Numbered from the stretch's first letter, positions 1 through 7,572 are shown. The stretch is 21,330 nt of DNA from Prolixibacteraceae bacterium (GCA_017998095.1 JAGODU010000064.1:1-21330), one strand, 5' to 3'. A program made the numbers and translations. Notes: generated by a model not told the origin, from the sequence alone.

Positions 1-164
1 GGAAGAATCCTTTTTTATATAACGTTGATAGTCAATAAGTTACTAACAAATTTTGTTAATAACTATCTGGCTATCAATTGCTTAATAAATTATTATAGTG
101 GCATTTTTTACATCGAACTCACGTTAAGATAATAAATTTTCGTCTTTCAAACGATCTTAGTTAT

Positions 165-752
165 ATGCATGGATTTATTCACCTACCTGATCATCAATAC
201 TTTGAAGATTTTTTACATTTAAAATCAGCTGGAGAGATTTTTATTGATGTGGGTTGTTACGATGGATTTACTGCTCTTGAGTTTATTAAGCGTTATCCTG
301 ATTATGAAGCTATTCATGTATTTGAGCCTGAGCCAATGAATATGGCGTATGTAAAAAAATGTCTTCAGGAATATCCAAGAATATTTTATCATGATATTGG
401 ACTTTCCAATCAGGCTCAAATACTGAGGTTTAAATCACAGGGGTCTTCATCTTGCGCCACTAATGATGGTGATATTCTTATAAAAGTTGATCGATTAGAT
501 GACATTTTGACATCTCCCATAACCTATATAAAGATGGACATTGAGGGTGGGGAAATAATGGCACTTGAGGGAGCGAAGCAAAGTATAGTCAAATATCATC
601 CACATTTAGCCATTAGCGTTTACCATCGTGTCGATGACCTTTGGCATATTCCGCAGCTAATCCTATCTTTTTGGGATGATTATCGAATTTTTCTAAGGCA
701 TTATACTGAGGGAGTGACCGAAACCGTAATGTATTTTGTGCCAGTCAAATAA
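165..752 (+). CDS. FkbM-family SAM-dependent methyltransferase, probably N-terminally shortened
   Basis: The 195-residue product has the hallmarks of FkbM-type methyltransferases, which methylate hydroxyls on sugars or secondary metabolites using S-adenosylmethionine. The SAM-binding motif I is FIDVGCYDGF near residues 26-35, an acidic FEPEP follows at 53-57, and the post-core motif YIKMDIEGGE lies at 121-130. The acceptor is probably a sugar of the glycan made by this locus (inference from context). The 5' end is odd: the same frame stays open upstream from about position 99 and encodes NFRLSNDLSYMHG, which reads like family sequence, but a TAG at 96-98 closes it. The ATG at 165 may therefore be an internal methionine of a gene whose start was lost or frameshifted. 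The gene ends two bases before the next start, so the two are probably translated from one message. Confidence 0.8.
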   Translation: MHGFIHLPDHQYFEDFLHLKSAGEIFIDVGCYDGFTALEFIKRYPDYEAIHVFEPEPMNMAYVKKCLQEYPRIFYHDIGLSNQAQILRFKSQGSSSCATNDGDILIKVDRLDDILTSPITYIKMDIEGGEIMALEGAKQSIVKYHPHLAISVYHRVDDLWHIPQLILSFWDDYRIFLRHYTEGVTETVMYFVPVK

Positions 753-753
753 G

Positions 754-1815
754 ATGACCAATTTTCGACAAAGAATACTAATTAATGATAACGGATTGGC
801 TTATTCCGAAATGCATGATCACATTTCAAGGCTGAATAATAGACCGATCGTGATTATTTGTGATAAGAATACAAGATTGTATTGTCTGGATATTTTTAAA
901 AAAGAATTGAAAATTGATATTAATAAATTACATATTATTGAGATTAAGCTTGGTGAGCGATCAAAATCATTACAAACATGTAAATATATCTGGGATGCAT
1001 TATTAGCCATTAACTGTGATAAGGGGGATGTGGTGATAAATTTAGGTGGAGGAGTGGTTTGTGACATTGGAGGCTTTGCAGCTTCTGTCTTTAAGAGAGG
1101 CATCAGGTTTATAAATGTGCCTACCACGCTGCTTGCGATGGTTGATGCCGGCATTGGCGGTAAAACGGGTATTGATTATTCAGGCATAAAAAATATTATT
1201 GGTACGATTGTTCTTCCTGAATTAACGCTCATTGATGATAGGTATTTAAACACCTTGGATGATAGCGATTTAAAATGTGGTTTTGCCGAAATGTTAAAAC
1301 ATGCACTCATTTGGGATAAAAACTATTGGGATAATTTGATGCTTTGTAATTATCAAAATCCTGGTATTGATCTAATTAAGCGTTCAGTTGAAATAAAGCA
1401 AACCATTGTCAGTCAAGACTTGTATGAAACGGGAAAGAGGAAATTGCTCAATTTTGGGCATACAATAGGTCATGGTATTGAAGCTTATTTTCTGAAGGAA
1501 AATATTAAGTCCAGTATAAAACACGGTGAAGCTGTTGCTGGAGGAATTATACTAGAAAGTTATATTTCAATGAGATTGGGATTGTTAAGCGAGGTCAATT
1601 TTAAGCTCATAGAAAAATCCATTAAAAGGGTATTTGGTATTATTAAAATACCAGAAGATGCCCCTCATGATATCCTTGAGATCATCAGGCAGGATAAAAA
1701 AAACAGGAATAATGATCTGCTTTTTGTTCTGCTTAAAGATATTGGTAAGGCTGAATACGATGTCGTGGTAAAAGACCAGGACGTCCTGGAATCATTAAGC
1801 TATTATTCGCAATAA
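754..1815 (+). CDS. aroB: 3-dehydroquinate synthase-like sugar phosphate cyclase
   Basis: The 353-residue product matches the 3-dehydroquinate synthase fold along its length. This NAD- and metal-dependent enzyme normally cyclises DAHP to dehydroquinate in the shikimate pathway. Visible motifs are the glycine-rich nucleotide loop GGGVVCDIGGFAA, then RGIRFINVPTTLLAMVDAG, GGKTGID, KNIIG, the AEMLKHAL acid-lysine pair, the metal-ligand segment LLNFGHTIGHGIE, HGEAVAGG and a late QDKKNR. The catalytic lysines, glutamate and metal-binding histidines I would expect are all present. I chose the ATG at 754, two bases after the upstream stop; a TTG at 736 in the same frame would overlap the methyltransferase. 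Finding it inside a glycan cluster suggests either a dedicated cyclase for a cyclitol-like residue or a displaced housekeeping aroB. Sequence alone does not separate these, although active-site conservation favours true dehydroquinate synthase chemistry. Confidence 0.85.
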   Translation: MTNFRQRILINDNGLAYSEMHDHISRLNNRPIVIICDKNTRLYCLDIFKKELKIDINKLHIIEIKLGERSKSLQTCKYIWDALLAINCDKGDVVINLGGGVVCDIGGFAASVFKRGIRFINVPTTLLAMVDAGIGGKTGIDYSGIKNIIGTIVLPELTLIDDRYLNTLDDSDLKCGFAEMLKHALIWDKNYWDNLMLCNYQNPGIDLIKRSVEIKQTIVSQDLYETGKRKLLNFGHTIGHGIEAYFLKENIKSSIKHGEAVAGGIILESYISMRLGLLSEVNFKLIEKSIKRVFGIIKIPEDAPHDILEIIRQDKKNRNNDLLFVLLKDIGKAEYDVVVKDQDVLESLSYYSQ

Positions 1816-1848
1816 CCTCTTTACAATTGAAACAAGTTTAAAATTTTA

Positions 1849-2346
1849 ATGGAAGGTAATAGAATAAATAGTCTTCCCCTGGTCTCAGTACATATGATCA
1901 CTTACAAGCATGAGCAATATATCCGGCAAGCTATTGAAGGAGTGCTGATGCAAGTTACTGATTTTGGATATGACTTAATAATTGCGGATGATTGTTCACC
2001 AGATAAGACTCCAGAAATAGTTAATGAAATTATAAGAACTCATCCCAAAGGTAGTTGTATTAAGTACTACCGTCACTCGGAAAATTTGGGAATGACTAAA
2101 AATGGACTATTTGCTTTTTCTAAATGTACTGGCAAGTACATTGCTCTCTGCGAAGGCGATGACTACTGGACCGACCAGATGAAAAAGTATAAGTCTTTAC
2201 AAAAACAAATCCAATTCCAGGACACCGTAAAATGGAAGACCGCCATCGTAGATGGTGGTGTGAAGGTGGTGGATGAGAGGGGAGTGCCTTTAGTTCCGCC
2301 AAAAAGAATAAGCGGAATTTTTGAGAAAAGAATAAATCAACAATGA
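1849..2346 (+). CDS. truncated GT2 glycosyltransferase (nucleotide-binding half only)
   Basis: This 165-residue protein begins like a normal GT2 glycosyltransferase: LVSVHMITYKHEQYIRQAIE, then ADDCSPDKTPEIV (residues 46-58) and the metal-binding CEGDDYWTD (101-109). Complete relatives run to about 300-360 residues, so the acceptor half is missing. After LQKQIQF (residues 117-123) the sequence runs into a tail with VKVVDERG and LVPPKR that I cannot place with certainty, and it stops at 165. Base composition also changes, being AT-rich up to about 2130 and then more GC-rich. The block at 2131-2176 nearly repeats 2688-2733 in the next gene. The stop overlaps the next ATG as ATGA. It is probably inactive or a remnant of a duplication; a short functional transferase is less likely. 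Confidence 0.6.
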   Translation: MEGNRINSLPLVSVHMITYKHEQYIRQAIEGVLMQVTDFGYDLIIADDCSPDKTPEIVNEIIRTHPKGSCIKYYRHSENLGMTKNGLFAFSKCTGKYIALCEGDDYWTDQMKKYKSLQKQIQFQDTVKWKTAIVDGGVKVVDERGVPLVPPKRISGIFEKRINQQ

Positions 2347-3422
2347 ATCAGGGAAATAACTACACCTATACTCCATTAAAAGAACCTATTCCCATTACCG
2401 AACAGGAATGGCCCGAAGGTACACTTCCGCTGGTAACAACCCAGACCATCACCTATATGCACGAATCCTTTATCAGGGAATGTATCGAAGGCATCCTGAT
2501 GCAGAAAACCACTTTTCCGGTTGAGATAGTTATTCACGATGATGCATCTACCGATAAAACGGCTGATATTGTTCGGGAATACCAGGCAAAACACCCCCGC
2601 CTGATCAAGGCCATTTATCAGAAAGAGAACCAGTTATCAAAAGCCGGTAGAGGTACCATGCGCGAGGACATCAACAAACTGGTTCGCGGCAAGTACATCG
2701 CCCTGTGCGAAGGAGACGACTACTGGACCGACCCGCTGAAGCTGCAGAAACAGGTGGAGTTTCTGGAGGAGAATGAGGAGTATTCAATTTGCGCACATGA
2801 AACACAGATTCATTATATAGAAACTGACAAACAACCAATTCTATTCAAAGATTTTCCTTCAAATCCATTTAAGAGCAGGGAAAAAAAAATATTCACAATT
2901 GAGGACACTTTTCAAGGAATAATATGTCATACTTCTTCATTATTAATTCGTCGCTCATCAATAATGCATTACCTTCAACACCAGAATTTGTTTAATGATA
3001 TTGTTTCTGGTGACAATATATTAATTTCTGCCGCTGCAGCAAATGGTCCAATTTATTGGATGGATGATATTATGAGCATTTATAGAATTAACAGAAATGG
3101 AATAACCAAAACTTCAGAAAAATTCATTGTCAAAAATATATGGTTAGAAAACAAGATACTAATGTATGCTACTCTAAACAAATTCTTCAACTACAATTAT
3201 TCTGCAACCCTGAATATGAGAATTAATTACTACCAAAAACAATTGATAGCATATTACTATGAAAGCTGGAGAAAGAAAAAGAATTATAGTAGTTTAAAAA
3301 AACTTTTAACTAAGAATCCTCCTAATAAATTAATTACATTTCTATTCAATAAAAAGAAACATCGGATATTTCAAATAATGAAGAAACTGATATTGAAGAT
3401 ATCAGCAATAATACTATACTAA
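2343..3422 (+). CDS. GT2 family glycosyltransferase
   Basis: This 359-residue GT-A fold transferase would move a sugar from a nucleotide donor to the growing lipid-linked glycan at the cytoplasmic face. The N-terminal half holds TQTITYMHESFIRECIEGIL, the donor-binding HDDASTDKTADIV (66-78), and the DXD-type metal site CEGDDYWTDPLKLQKQVEFLEEN (122 onward). The C-terminal half is less conserved and rich in Asn, Lys and Tyr. The start codon overlaps the stop of the truncated paralogue upstream, which implies translational coupling. Composition breaks sharply at about 2780. The conserved catalytic half uses GC-rich codons and the acceptor half is strongly AT-rich, as if two gene halves of different origin were joined. 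Donor and linkage cannot be read from sequence. Confidence 0.9.
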   Translation: MNQGNNYTYTPLKEPIPITEQEWPEGTLPLVTTQTITYMHESFIRECIEGILMQKTTFPVEIVIHDDASTDKTADIVREYQAKHPRLIKAIYQKENQLSKAGRGTMREDINKLVRGKYIALCEGDDYWTDPLKLQKQVEFLEENEEYSICAHETQIHYIETDKQPILFKDFPSNPFKSREKKIFTIEDTFQGIICHTSSLLIRRSSIMHYLQHQNLFNDIVSGDNILISAAAANGPIYWMDDIMSIYRINRNGITKTSEKFIVKNIWLENKILMYATLNKFFNYNYSATLNMRINYYQKQLIAYYYESWRKKKNYSSLKKLLTKNPPNKLITFLFNKKKHRIFQIMKKLILKISAIILY

Positions 3423-3446
3423 GAGATTTAATTTTTATCATTTATA

Positions 3447-4358
3447 ATGATTAAGGCAACTGTAATAATTGTAACCTACAACGCCTCCAAATGGATTGAG
3501 AAATGCTTCGGAAGCTTGCAACAATCAACTATTCCTGTAAATGTAATAGCAATTGACAATGGCTCAACCGATGGAACTCCGGATATCATTCGCAGTAAAT
3601 TTCCGACATTAGAGGTAATTGAAAACAATGAAAACCTTGGATTCGGTAAAGCCAACAACATAGGCATCAGAAAAGCCTATGATGCCAGTGCTGATTACGT
3701 TTTTTTGCTAAACCAGGATGCGTGGGTGGAGAAAGATACAATAGAAATCTTGGTTAAAACAGCTGAAGATAATCCGGATTATGGAATTATAAGTCCGGTT
3801 CATTTAAATGGTTCAGGAACGAATCTTGATTATGGATTTTTAAATTACATCAACAGAAACCAGGATAAATCATTCATTTTCGATATCCTTGTAAAAAAGT
3901 CACTTGGATTAAATCAGATTTATTCTCTTGACTTTATTAATGCTGCGTTTTGGTTACTACCAAGAAAAACTATAGAAACTGTAGGAGGCTTTAATCCATT
4001 TTTCTTTCAGTATGGTGAAGACCGTGATTATGTAAATCGATGCCATTATTACAATCTTAAAATTGGATTTGCACCCGAAGCATTTGCTTATCATGATCGC
4101 CAGCAATTTGATAGTGAATCTAAAAAAAATTTGCTGAAAAGAAATGAAACCCTCTTATCCCTTTTCAATCCCACAAATGATAACAGAATCGGAAATTTGA
4201 TATCTGAAATGAGGAAAAATAGGTATAAAAAATTACTAAAAGGTGAATTTAAATTGTATAAATCAATTAAGAAGGATCTTCATTATTTTAAAACAAATGA
4301 AAGTAGAATAGAAGGAATTTGTAATGAACTTAAACTCCCTGGATTAAGCTTTATTTAA
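3447..4358 (+). CDS. GT2 glycosyltransferase, rhamnosyltransferase-like (WbbL type)
   Basis: The 303-residue product belongs to the GT2 subgroup typified by rhamnosyltransferases. It has VIIVTYNASKWIEKC at the N-terminus, IDNGSTDGTPDII (36-48), NENLGFGKANNIGI, a DXD-like LLNQDAWV (87-94) and the downstream VGGFNPFFFQYGEDRDY block that supplies the catalytic acid region. These features, including the NQDAW variant of the metal motif and the GFG.ANN.G signature, are usual for this subgroup. A dTDP-linked deoxysugar donor is plausible by family but is not shown. The gene follows the previous one after 24 AT-rich bases with no ribosome-binding site, and precedes the next GT by 16 bases, so it sits within one operon. 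Confidence 0.9.
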   Translation: MIKATVIIVTYNASKWIEKCFGSLQQSTIPVNVIAIDNGSTDGTPDIIRSKFPTLEVIENNENLGFGKANNIGIRKAYDASADYVFLLNQDAWVEKDTIEILVKTAEDNPDYGIISPVHLNGSGTNLDYGFLNYINRNQDKSFIFDILVKKSLGLNQIYSLDFINAAFWLLPRKTIETVGGFNPFFFQYGEDRDYVNRCHYYNLKIGFAPEAFAYHDRQQFDSESKKNLLKRNETLLSLFNPTNDNRIGNLISEMRKNRYKKLLKGEFKLYKSIKKDLHYFKTNESRIEGICNELKLPGLSFI

Positions 4359-4374
4359 AATAACTGATTTTCGT

Positions 4375-5394
4375 ATGGAGATCTCGGTTATCATACCTGT
4401 CTTCAACGCTGAAAAATACGTTGCAAAGGCTGTAGCTTCCGCCCTTCAGTTTCCGGAGGTGAAAGAAGTGTTGCTGATTGAAGACGGATCGCCTGACAAT
4501 GCAATCCAGGTTTGCCGGAATCTTGCAGCAGATCATGACAGGGTAAAATTTCTGCAACACCCGGATAAGGGCAATCACGGCGCAGGGGCCAGCCGCAATC
4601 TTGGACTTCAGAACACTTCCTATCCATTCATAGCCTTTCTCGATGCGGATGATTTCTTTTTACCCAACCGTTTTGAGGCAGATAAAAAAGTATTTACCGA
4701 AATACCAAATGCGGATGGAGTATATAATGCCATTGGAGTTCATTATTATGATCCGGAAGCCCAGGAACGATTTTGCCATGTATTTCCAAATCAACTGACA
4801 ACGGTTCTTACAGTTGTCCAACCAGAAATACTTTTTCCCTCCTTTATTCACTTATCTAAAGGAGTAGGATATTTTTCCCTTGACGGATTGACAATAAAAA
4901 AGGATATTCTTAAAAAAATAGATTATTGCTTTAATGACGGACTTCGTCTCCACCAGGATACTGAGTTTAGGATCCGGCTTGCCTATTATGCCAGGTTATT
5001 TCCGGGAGAAATAAGCTATCCAGCTGCAATGAGGGGAGTACATTCTGAAAACAGAATCGCCAGGAATTATTTTGATAAGAAGAATAGAAACATTAATCAA
5101 GAAAAATTATGGATTTCGTTGTATGAATGGGCAAAAAAAGATAAAATTCCCGATAAATATTTGAAACAGATTGGCAGAATAAAAGTGGTTACAAGTATCT
5201 TGGCTCATAGTTATTTTGTTTCATGGTTTATTTTTATTAAAAGTGTGCTTAAAGACAGAAATATTTTGATTAAACCTGTATTTTATAACCAAATTCATGA
5301 TCATTTATTTGGAAGAAATCAACTTTCACGTCTGCTCCTTAAAATAAAAAATAAAATCCAGCGGATACTGCATATTGGCAATAATTTATTGTAA
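4375..5394 (+). CDS. GT2 family glycosyltransferase
   Basis: The 339-residue product opens directly with the GT2 core: MEISVIIPVFNAEKYVAKAV, the donor-site IEDGSPDNA (35-43), GAGASRNLGL (70-79) and the metal-binding FLDADDFFLPNRF (88-100). The remainder is an acceptor-binding domain with LHQDTEFRIRLAYYA, where the QD/E pair is the usual catalytic position. The final 100 residues are basic and hydrophobic, which may help membrane association (inference). As in the gene at 2343, the first roughly 300 bases are richer in GC than the rest, changing at about 4680. Nothing in the sequence tells which sugar is moved. A 49-base AT-rich spacer separates it from the ketoisomerase block. Confidence 0.9.
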   Translation: MEISVIIPVFNAEKYVAKAVASALQFPEVKEVLLIEDGSPDNAIQVCRNLAADHDRVKFLQHPDKGNHGAGASRNLGLQNTSYPFIAFLDADDFFLPNRFEADKKVFTEIPNADGVYNAIGVHYYDPEAQERFCHVFPNQLTTVLTVVQPEILFPSFIHLSKGVGYFSLDGLTIKKDILKKIDYCFNDGLRLHQDTEFRIRLAYYARLFPGEISYPAAMRGVHSENRIARNYFDKKNRNINQEKLWISLYEWAKKDKIPDKYLKQIGRIKVVTSILAHSYFVSWFIFIKSVLKDRNILIKPVFYNQIHDHLFGRNQLSRLLLKIKNKIQRILHIGNNLL

Positions 5395-5443
5395 TCATGG
5401 GCCTTAAACGTTATTAATCATGGAAATTTTATAAAATAATGTA

Positions 5444-5854
5444 ATGAAAAGATCCAGTATTATCAATCTCCCCAAATTCGAAGATCCAAGAGGTAACCTT
5501 TCTTATATTGAGGAAAACAGTCATATCCCGTTTAAAATCGAGCGTGCTTACTGGATCTACGATGTGCCTGGAGGAGAAACCAGGGGAGGGCATGCCTTTA
5601 AAAAGCAACAGGAGTTAATTGTTGCCCTTTCTGGAAGCTTTGACGTTGTGGTGGATGATGGTAATAACAGACAAATCTTTTCCCTGAACCGATCCTATTA
5701 TGGTCTGTATATTCCGAAAGGATACTGGAGGCAAATGGTGAACTTTTCTACCAACAGCCTGGCACTGGTTCTCAGTTCAACCCATTTTGAGGAGGAGGAT
5801 TATATCAGGGACTATGATGAGTTTTTAAAATATAGAAAAACGTATGCAAAGTAA
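5444..5854 (+). CDS. FdtA/QdtA-family cupin, first of a tandem pair, with altered HxH motif
   Basis: This 136-residue single-domain cupin belongs to the WxcM C-terminal/FdtA family of dTDP-4-keto-6-deoxyglucose 3,4-ketoisomerases. It shows DPRGNLSYIE (14-23), IYDVPGGETRGGHAFKKQQE (38-57), ALSGSFDVVVDDG, LNRSYYGLYIPKGYWRQM and the family ending EEEDYIRDYDEF. In characterised members the conserved HAHK histidines line the active site; here the second is phenylalanine (His50-Ala-Phe52). The product may therefore have lost isomerase activity, catalyse a variant reaction, or pair with the second copy. The stop overlaps the start of that second copy by 11 bases, so the two are translationally coupled. 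The gene lies in the amino-sugar block with a hydratase and an acyltransferase. Confidence 0.88.
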   Translation: MKRSSIINLPKFEDPRGNLSYIEENSHIPFKIERAYWIYDVPGGETRGGHAFKKQQELIVALSGSFDVVVDDGNNRQIFSLNRSYYGLYIPKGYWRQMVNFSTNSLALVLSSTHFEEEDYIRDYDEFLKYRKTYAK

Positions 5855-6272
5855 TGTTTATGATTGCGTAGTGCTTCCGCTGAATAAGATCCACAACCGG
5901 GCCGGAAATATCACGATCGCGGAGGGGCAAATCAATATTCCGTTTGATATTCAGCGGATCTATTACCTTTATGACATTCCCGGAGGAGAAAGCCGGGGTG
6001 GTCATGCGCATAAAGAATTGTACCAGTTGGTCGTTGCTGCAAGCGGATCGTTCGACGTATTGCTGGATGATGGGACTAATAAAAAAGTTGTTACCCTTAA
6101 CCGGCCCGATTATGGCCTTTTAGTGGTACCGGGCATCTGGCGTGAACTGATGGAGTTTTCTTCAGGGGCAGTTTGCCTGGTACTGGCATCGCTTAAATAC
6201 GATAACGAAGATTACATAAGGGATTATCATGAATTTGAATTATTTTATAAACCTAAATTTAATATGATATGA
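5844..6272 (+). CDS. dTDP-4-keto-6-deoxyglucose 3,4-ketoisomerase (FdtA/QdtA type)
   Basis: The second cupin of the pair (142 residues) keeps the full family motif: IYYLYDIPGGESRGGHAHK with His54 and His56, then AASGSFDVLLDDGTNKKV, LNRPDYGLLVVPGIWRELMEF and YDNEDYIRDYHEF. By family it moves the keto group of dTDP-4-keto-6-deoxyglucose from C4 to C3, giving the substrate for 3-amination in the Fuc3N or Qui3N pathway. FdtA and QdtA differ in product stereochemistry, and I cannot tell which this is. A DegT-type aminotransferase at 8708 and a beta-helix acyltransferase at 6741 supply the next two steps. The gene starts inside the previous cupin and its stop overlaps the hydratase start as ATGA, marking a tightly coupled set. 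Confidence 0.92.
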   Translation: MQSNVYDCVVLPLNKIHNRAGNITIAEGQINIPFDIQRIYYLYDIPGGESRGGHAHKELYQLVVAASGSFDVLLDDGTNKKVVTLNRPDYGLLVVPGIWRELMEFSSGAVCLVLASLKYDNEDYIRDYHEFELFYKPKFNMI

Positions 6273-6691
6273 AGTACGAAAAATTTGAAGATATCCAGGT
6301 TGGATGTGAGGCATCTATCGAAAAAGTATTTAATCAGGAGGAAGTTAACATGTACGGGAAAATTTCCTGTGATTCTAATCCTATTCATTATGATCTGGAA
6401 TATGCAAAAAATACGATTTTTAAAAAACCCATTGTACATGGAATTTTAATAACAAGTTTATTTGGTGGATTATTGGGATCAACTTTACCAGGACATGGGA
6501 CAATTCATCTTGGACTAAACATTAAGTTCCTAAAACCTATTTTTGTCGGTGAAAAGATTTTGGCTAGGCTTAGGGTTAAATCTTTAAGGACCGAAAAATC
6601 AATTATTTTTTTCGATTGTGAAATAATTAAATCGAATGGTGATATTGCATTAACGGGCGAACAAGTCGTAATGTTTAAAGAAAAAATTTGA
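6269..6691 (+). CDS. MaoC-like hot-dog dehydratase / (R)-enoyl-CoA hydratase
   Basis: The 140-residue product is a single hot-dog domain of the MaoC/PhaJ type. The hydratase signature is clear: ISCDSNPIHYDLEYA (32-46), with the catalytic Asp35 and His40, followed by FKKPIVHGILITSLFGGLLG. Late strands contain GLNIKFLKPIFVGEKILARL. Such enzymes add water across trans-2-enoyl-CoA to give (R)-3-hydroxyacyl-CoA. The gene overlaps the ketoisomerase stop by 4 bases and stands 49 bases before a sugar acyltransferase. I infer that it supplies a 3-hydroxyacyl thioester for N-acylation of the amino sugar; O-antigens with 3-hydroxybutyryl amino sugars are known. The alternative is an unrelated lipid role, but the overlap argues against that. 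Confidence 0.88.
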   Translation: MKYEKFEDIQVGCEASIEKVFNQEEVNMYGKISCDSNPIHYDLEYAKNTIFKKPIVHGILITSLFGGLLGSTLPGHGTIHLGLNIKFLKPIFVGEKILARLRVKSLRTEKSIIFFDCEIIKSNGDIALTGEQVVMFKEKI

Positions 6692-6740
6692 TAAAATACT
6701 GATATCCAGAATTATTAATAACATAATAAATTCTTTTCCG

Positions 6741-7460
6741 ATGATTAGTGATAAAGCAATTATCCAAAGTGATAAAATTGGAAATAATGTGACTATAATG
6801 GAAAATGTCATTGTGAGAAGTGACGTAATAATTGGTGATAATGTAATCATACATCCAAATGTCATTATTGAAGATGGCGCACATATTGGTAATAACACTG
6901 AAATATTTTCTGGTACTTTAATTGGGAAGGAGCCCAAAGGTTCCGGTGCTTTAACGCGCCCGATCAATTATGTGAAAATTATAATTATTGGTGAGAACTG
7001 TTCAGTTGGACCAAACGCAGTCATTTATTGTGATGTGCAGATTGGTAATAACACTTTAATTGGAGATGGTGCATCCATTAGAGAAAAAGTTCGTATTGGT
7101 AATCAATGTTTGATCGGTAGATATGTTACTATTAATTACAATTCTGTAATCGGAAATCAGACAAAAATTATGGATTTAACTCATATTACAGGTAACTGCA
7201 ATATTGGAAAGAATGTTTTTATCAGCATTCATGTTTCTACGGTGAATGATAATGTCGTTGTTAATAGGACCTACTCAGAAGATGATATTATTGGACCAAC
7301 AATTGCTGATAATTCAACAATTGGTGCAAATGCCATTATCTTACCCAAAGTACGGATTGGTGTTTCCTCAATGGTTGCTGCTGGTTCAATAGTTACAAAG
7401 GATGTCAGAGATCACATACTTGTTTTAGGGGCACCAGCAAAGGAAATCAGGACAATATGA
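6741..7460 (+). CDS. left-handed beta-helix acyltransferase, probable amino-sugar N-acyltransferase
   Basis: The 239 residues are built almost entirely of hexapeptide repeats of the [LIV]-G-x-x-x-x type (IGNNVTI, IGDNVII, IGNNTEI, IGNNTLI, IGKNVFI and so on), the signature of left-handed parallel beta-helix acyltransferases that act as trimers on acyl-CoA or acyl-ACP donors. A loop with KEPKGSGALTRP near residues 63-74 interrupts the coils. The C-terminus has the usual STIGANAIILPKVRIG, MVAAGSIVTKDV and GAPAKEI ending. Context with ketoisomerases and aminotransferase points to N-acylation of a dTDP-3-amino-3,6-dideoxyhexose, the FdtC/QdtC step, and the adjacent hydratase suggests a hydroxyacyl donor. 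Family membership is secure; acyl and sugar specificity are inferred. Confidence 0.85.
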   Translation: MISDKAIIQSDKIGNNVTIMENVIVRSDVIIGDNVIIHPNVIIEDGAHIGNNTEIFSGTLIGKEPKGSGALTRPINYVKIIIIGENCSVGPNAVIYCDVQIGNNTLIGDGASIREKVRIGNQCLIGRYVTINYNSVIGNQTKIMDLTHITGNCNIGKNVFISIHVSTVNDNVVVNRTYSEDDIIGPTIADNSTIGANAIILPKVRIGVSSMVAAGSIVTKDVRDHILVLGAPAKEIRTI

Positions 7461-7572
7461 GCGAAATTAACTTTAGGATCATATGAATTCATTGGCTTAA
7501 TTCTTTGATTCTTTAAGTTACTAGCAGTATAAGAAGATGACATAAATCGATAATTCAATAGTCACAATTTAT

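Noticed and set aside
7461..7572. Promoter in the 112-base gap before the CgeB-like gene
   Set aside because: TTTG occurs, but no TAnnTTTG element at the proper distance was found, so a Bacteroidota-type promoter is not supported.
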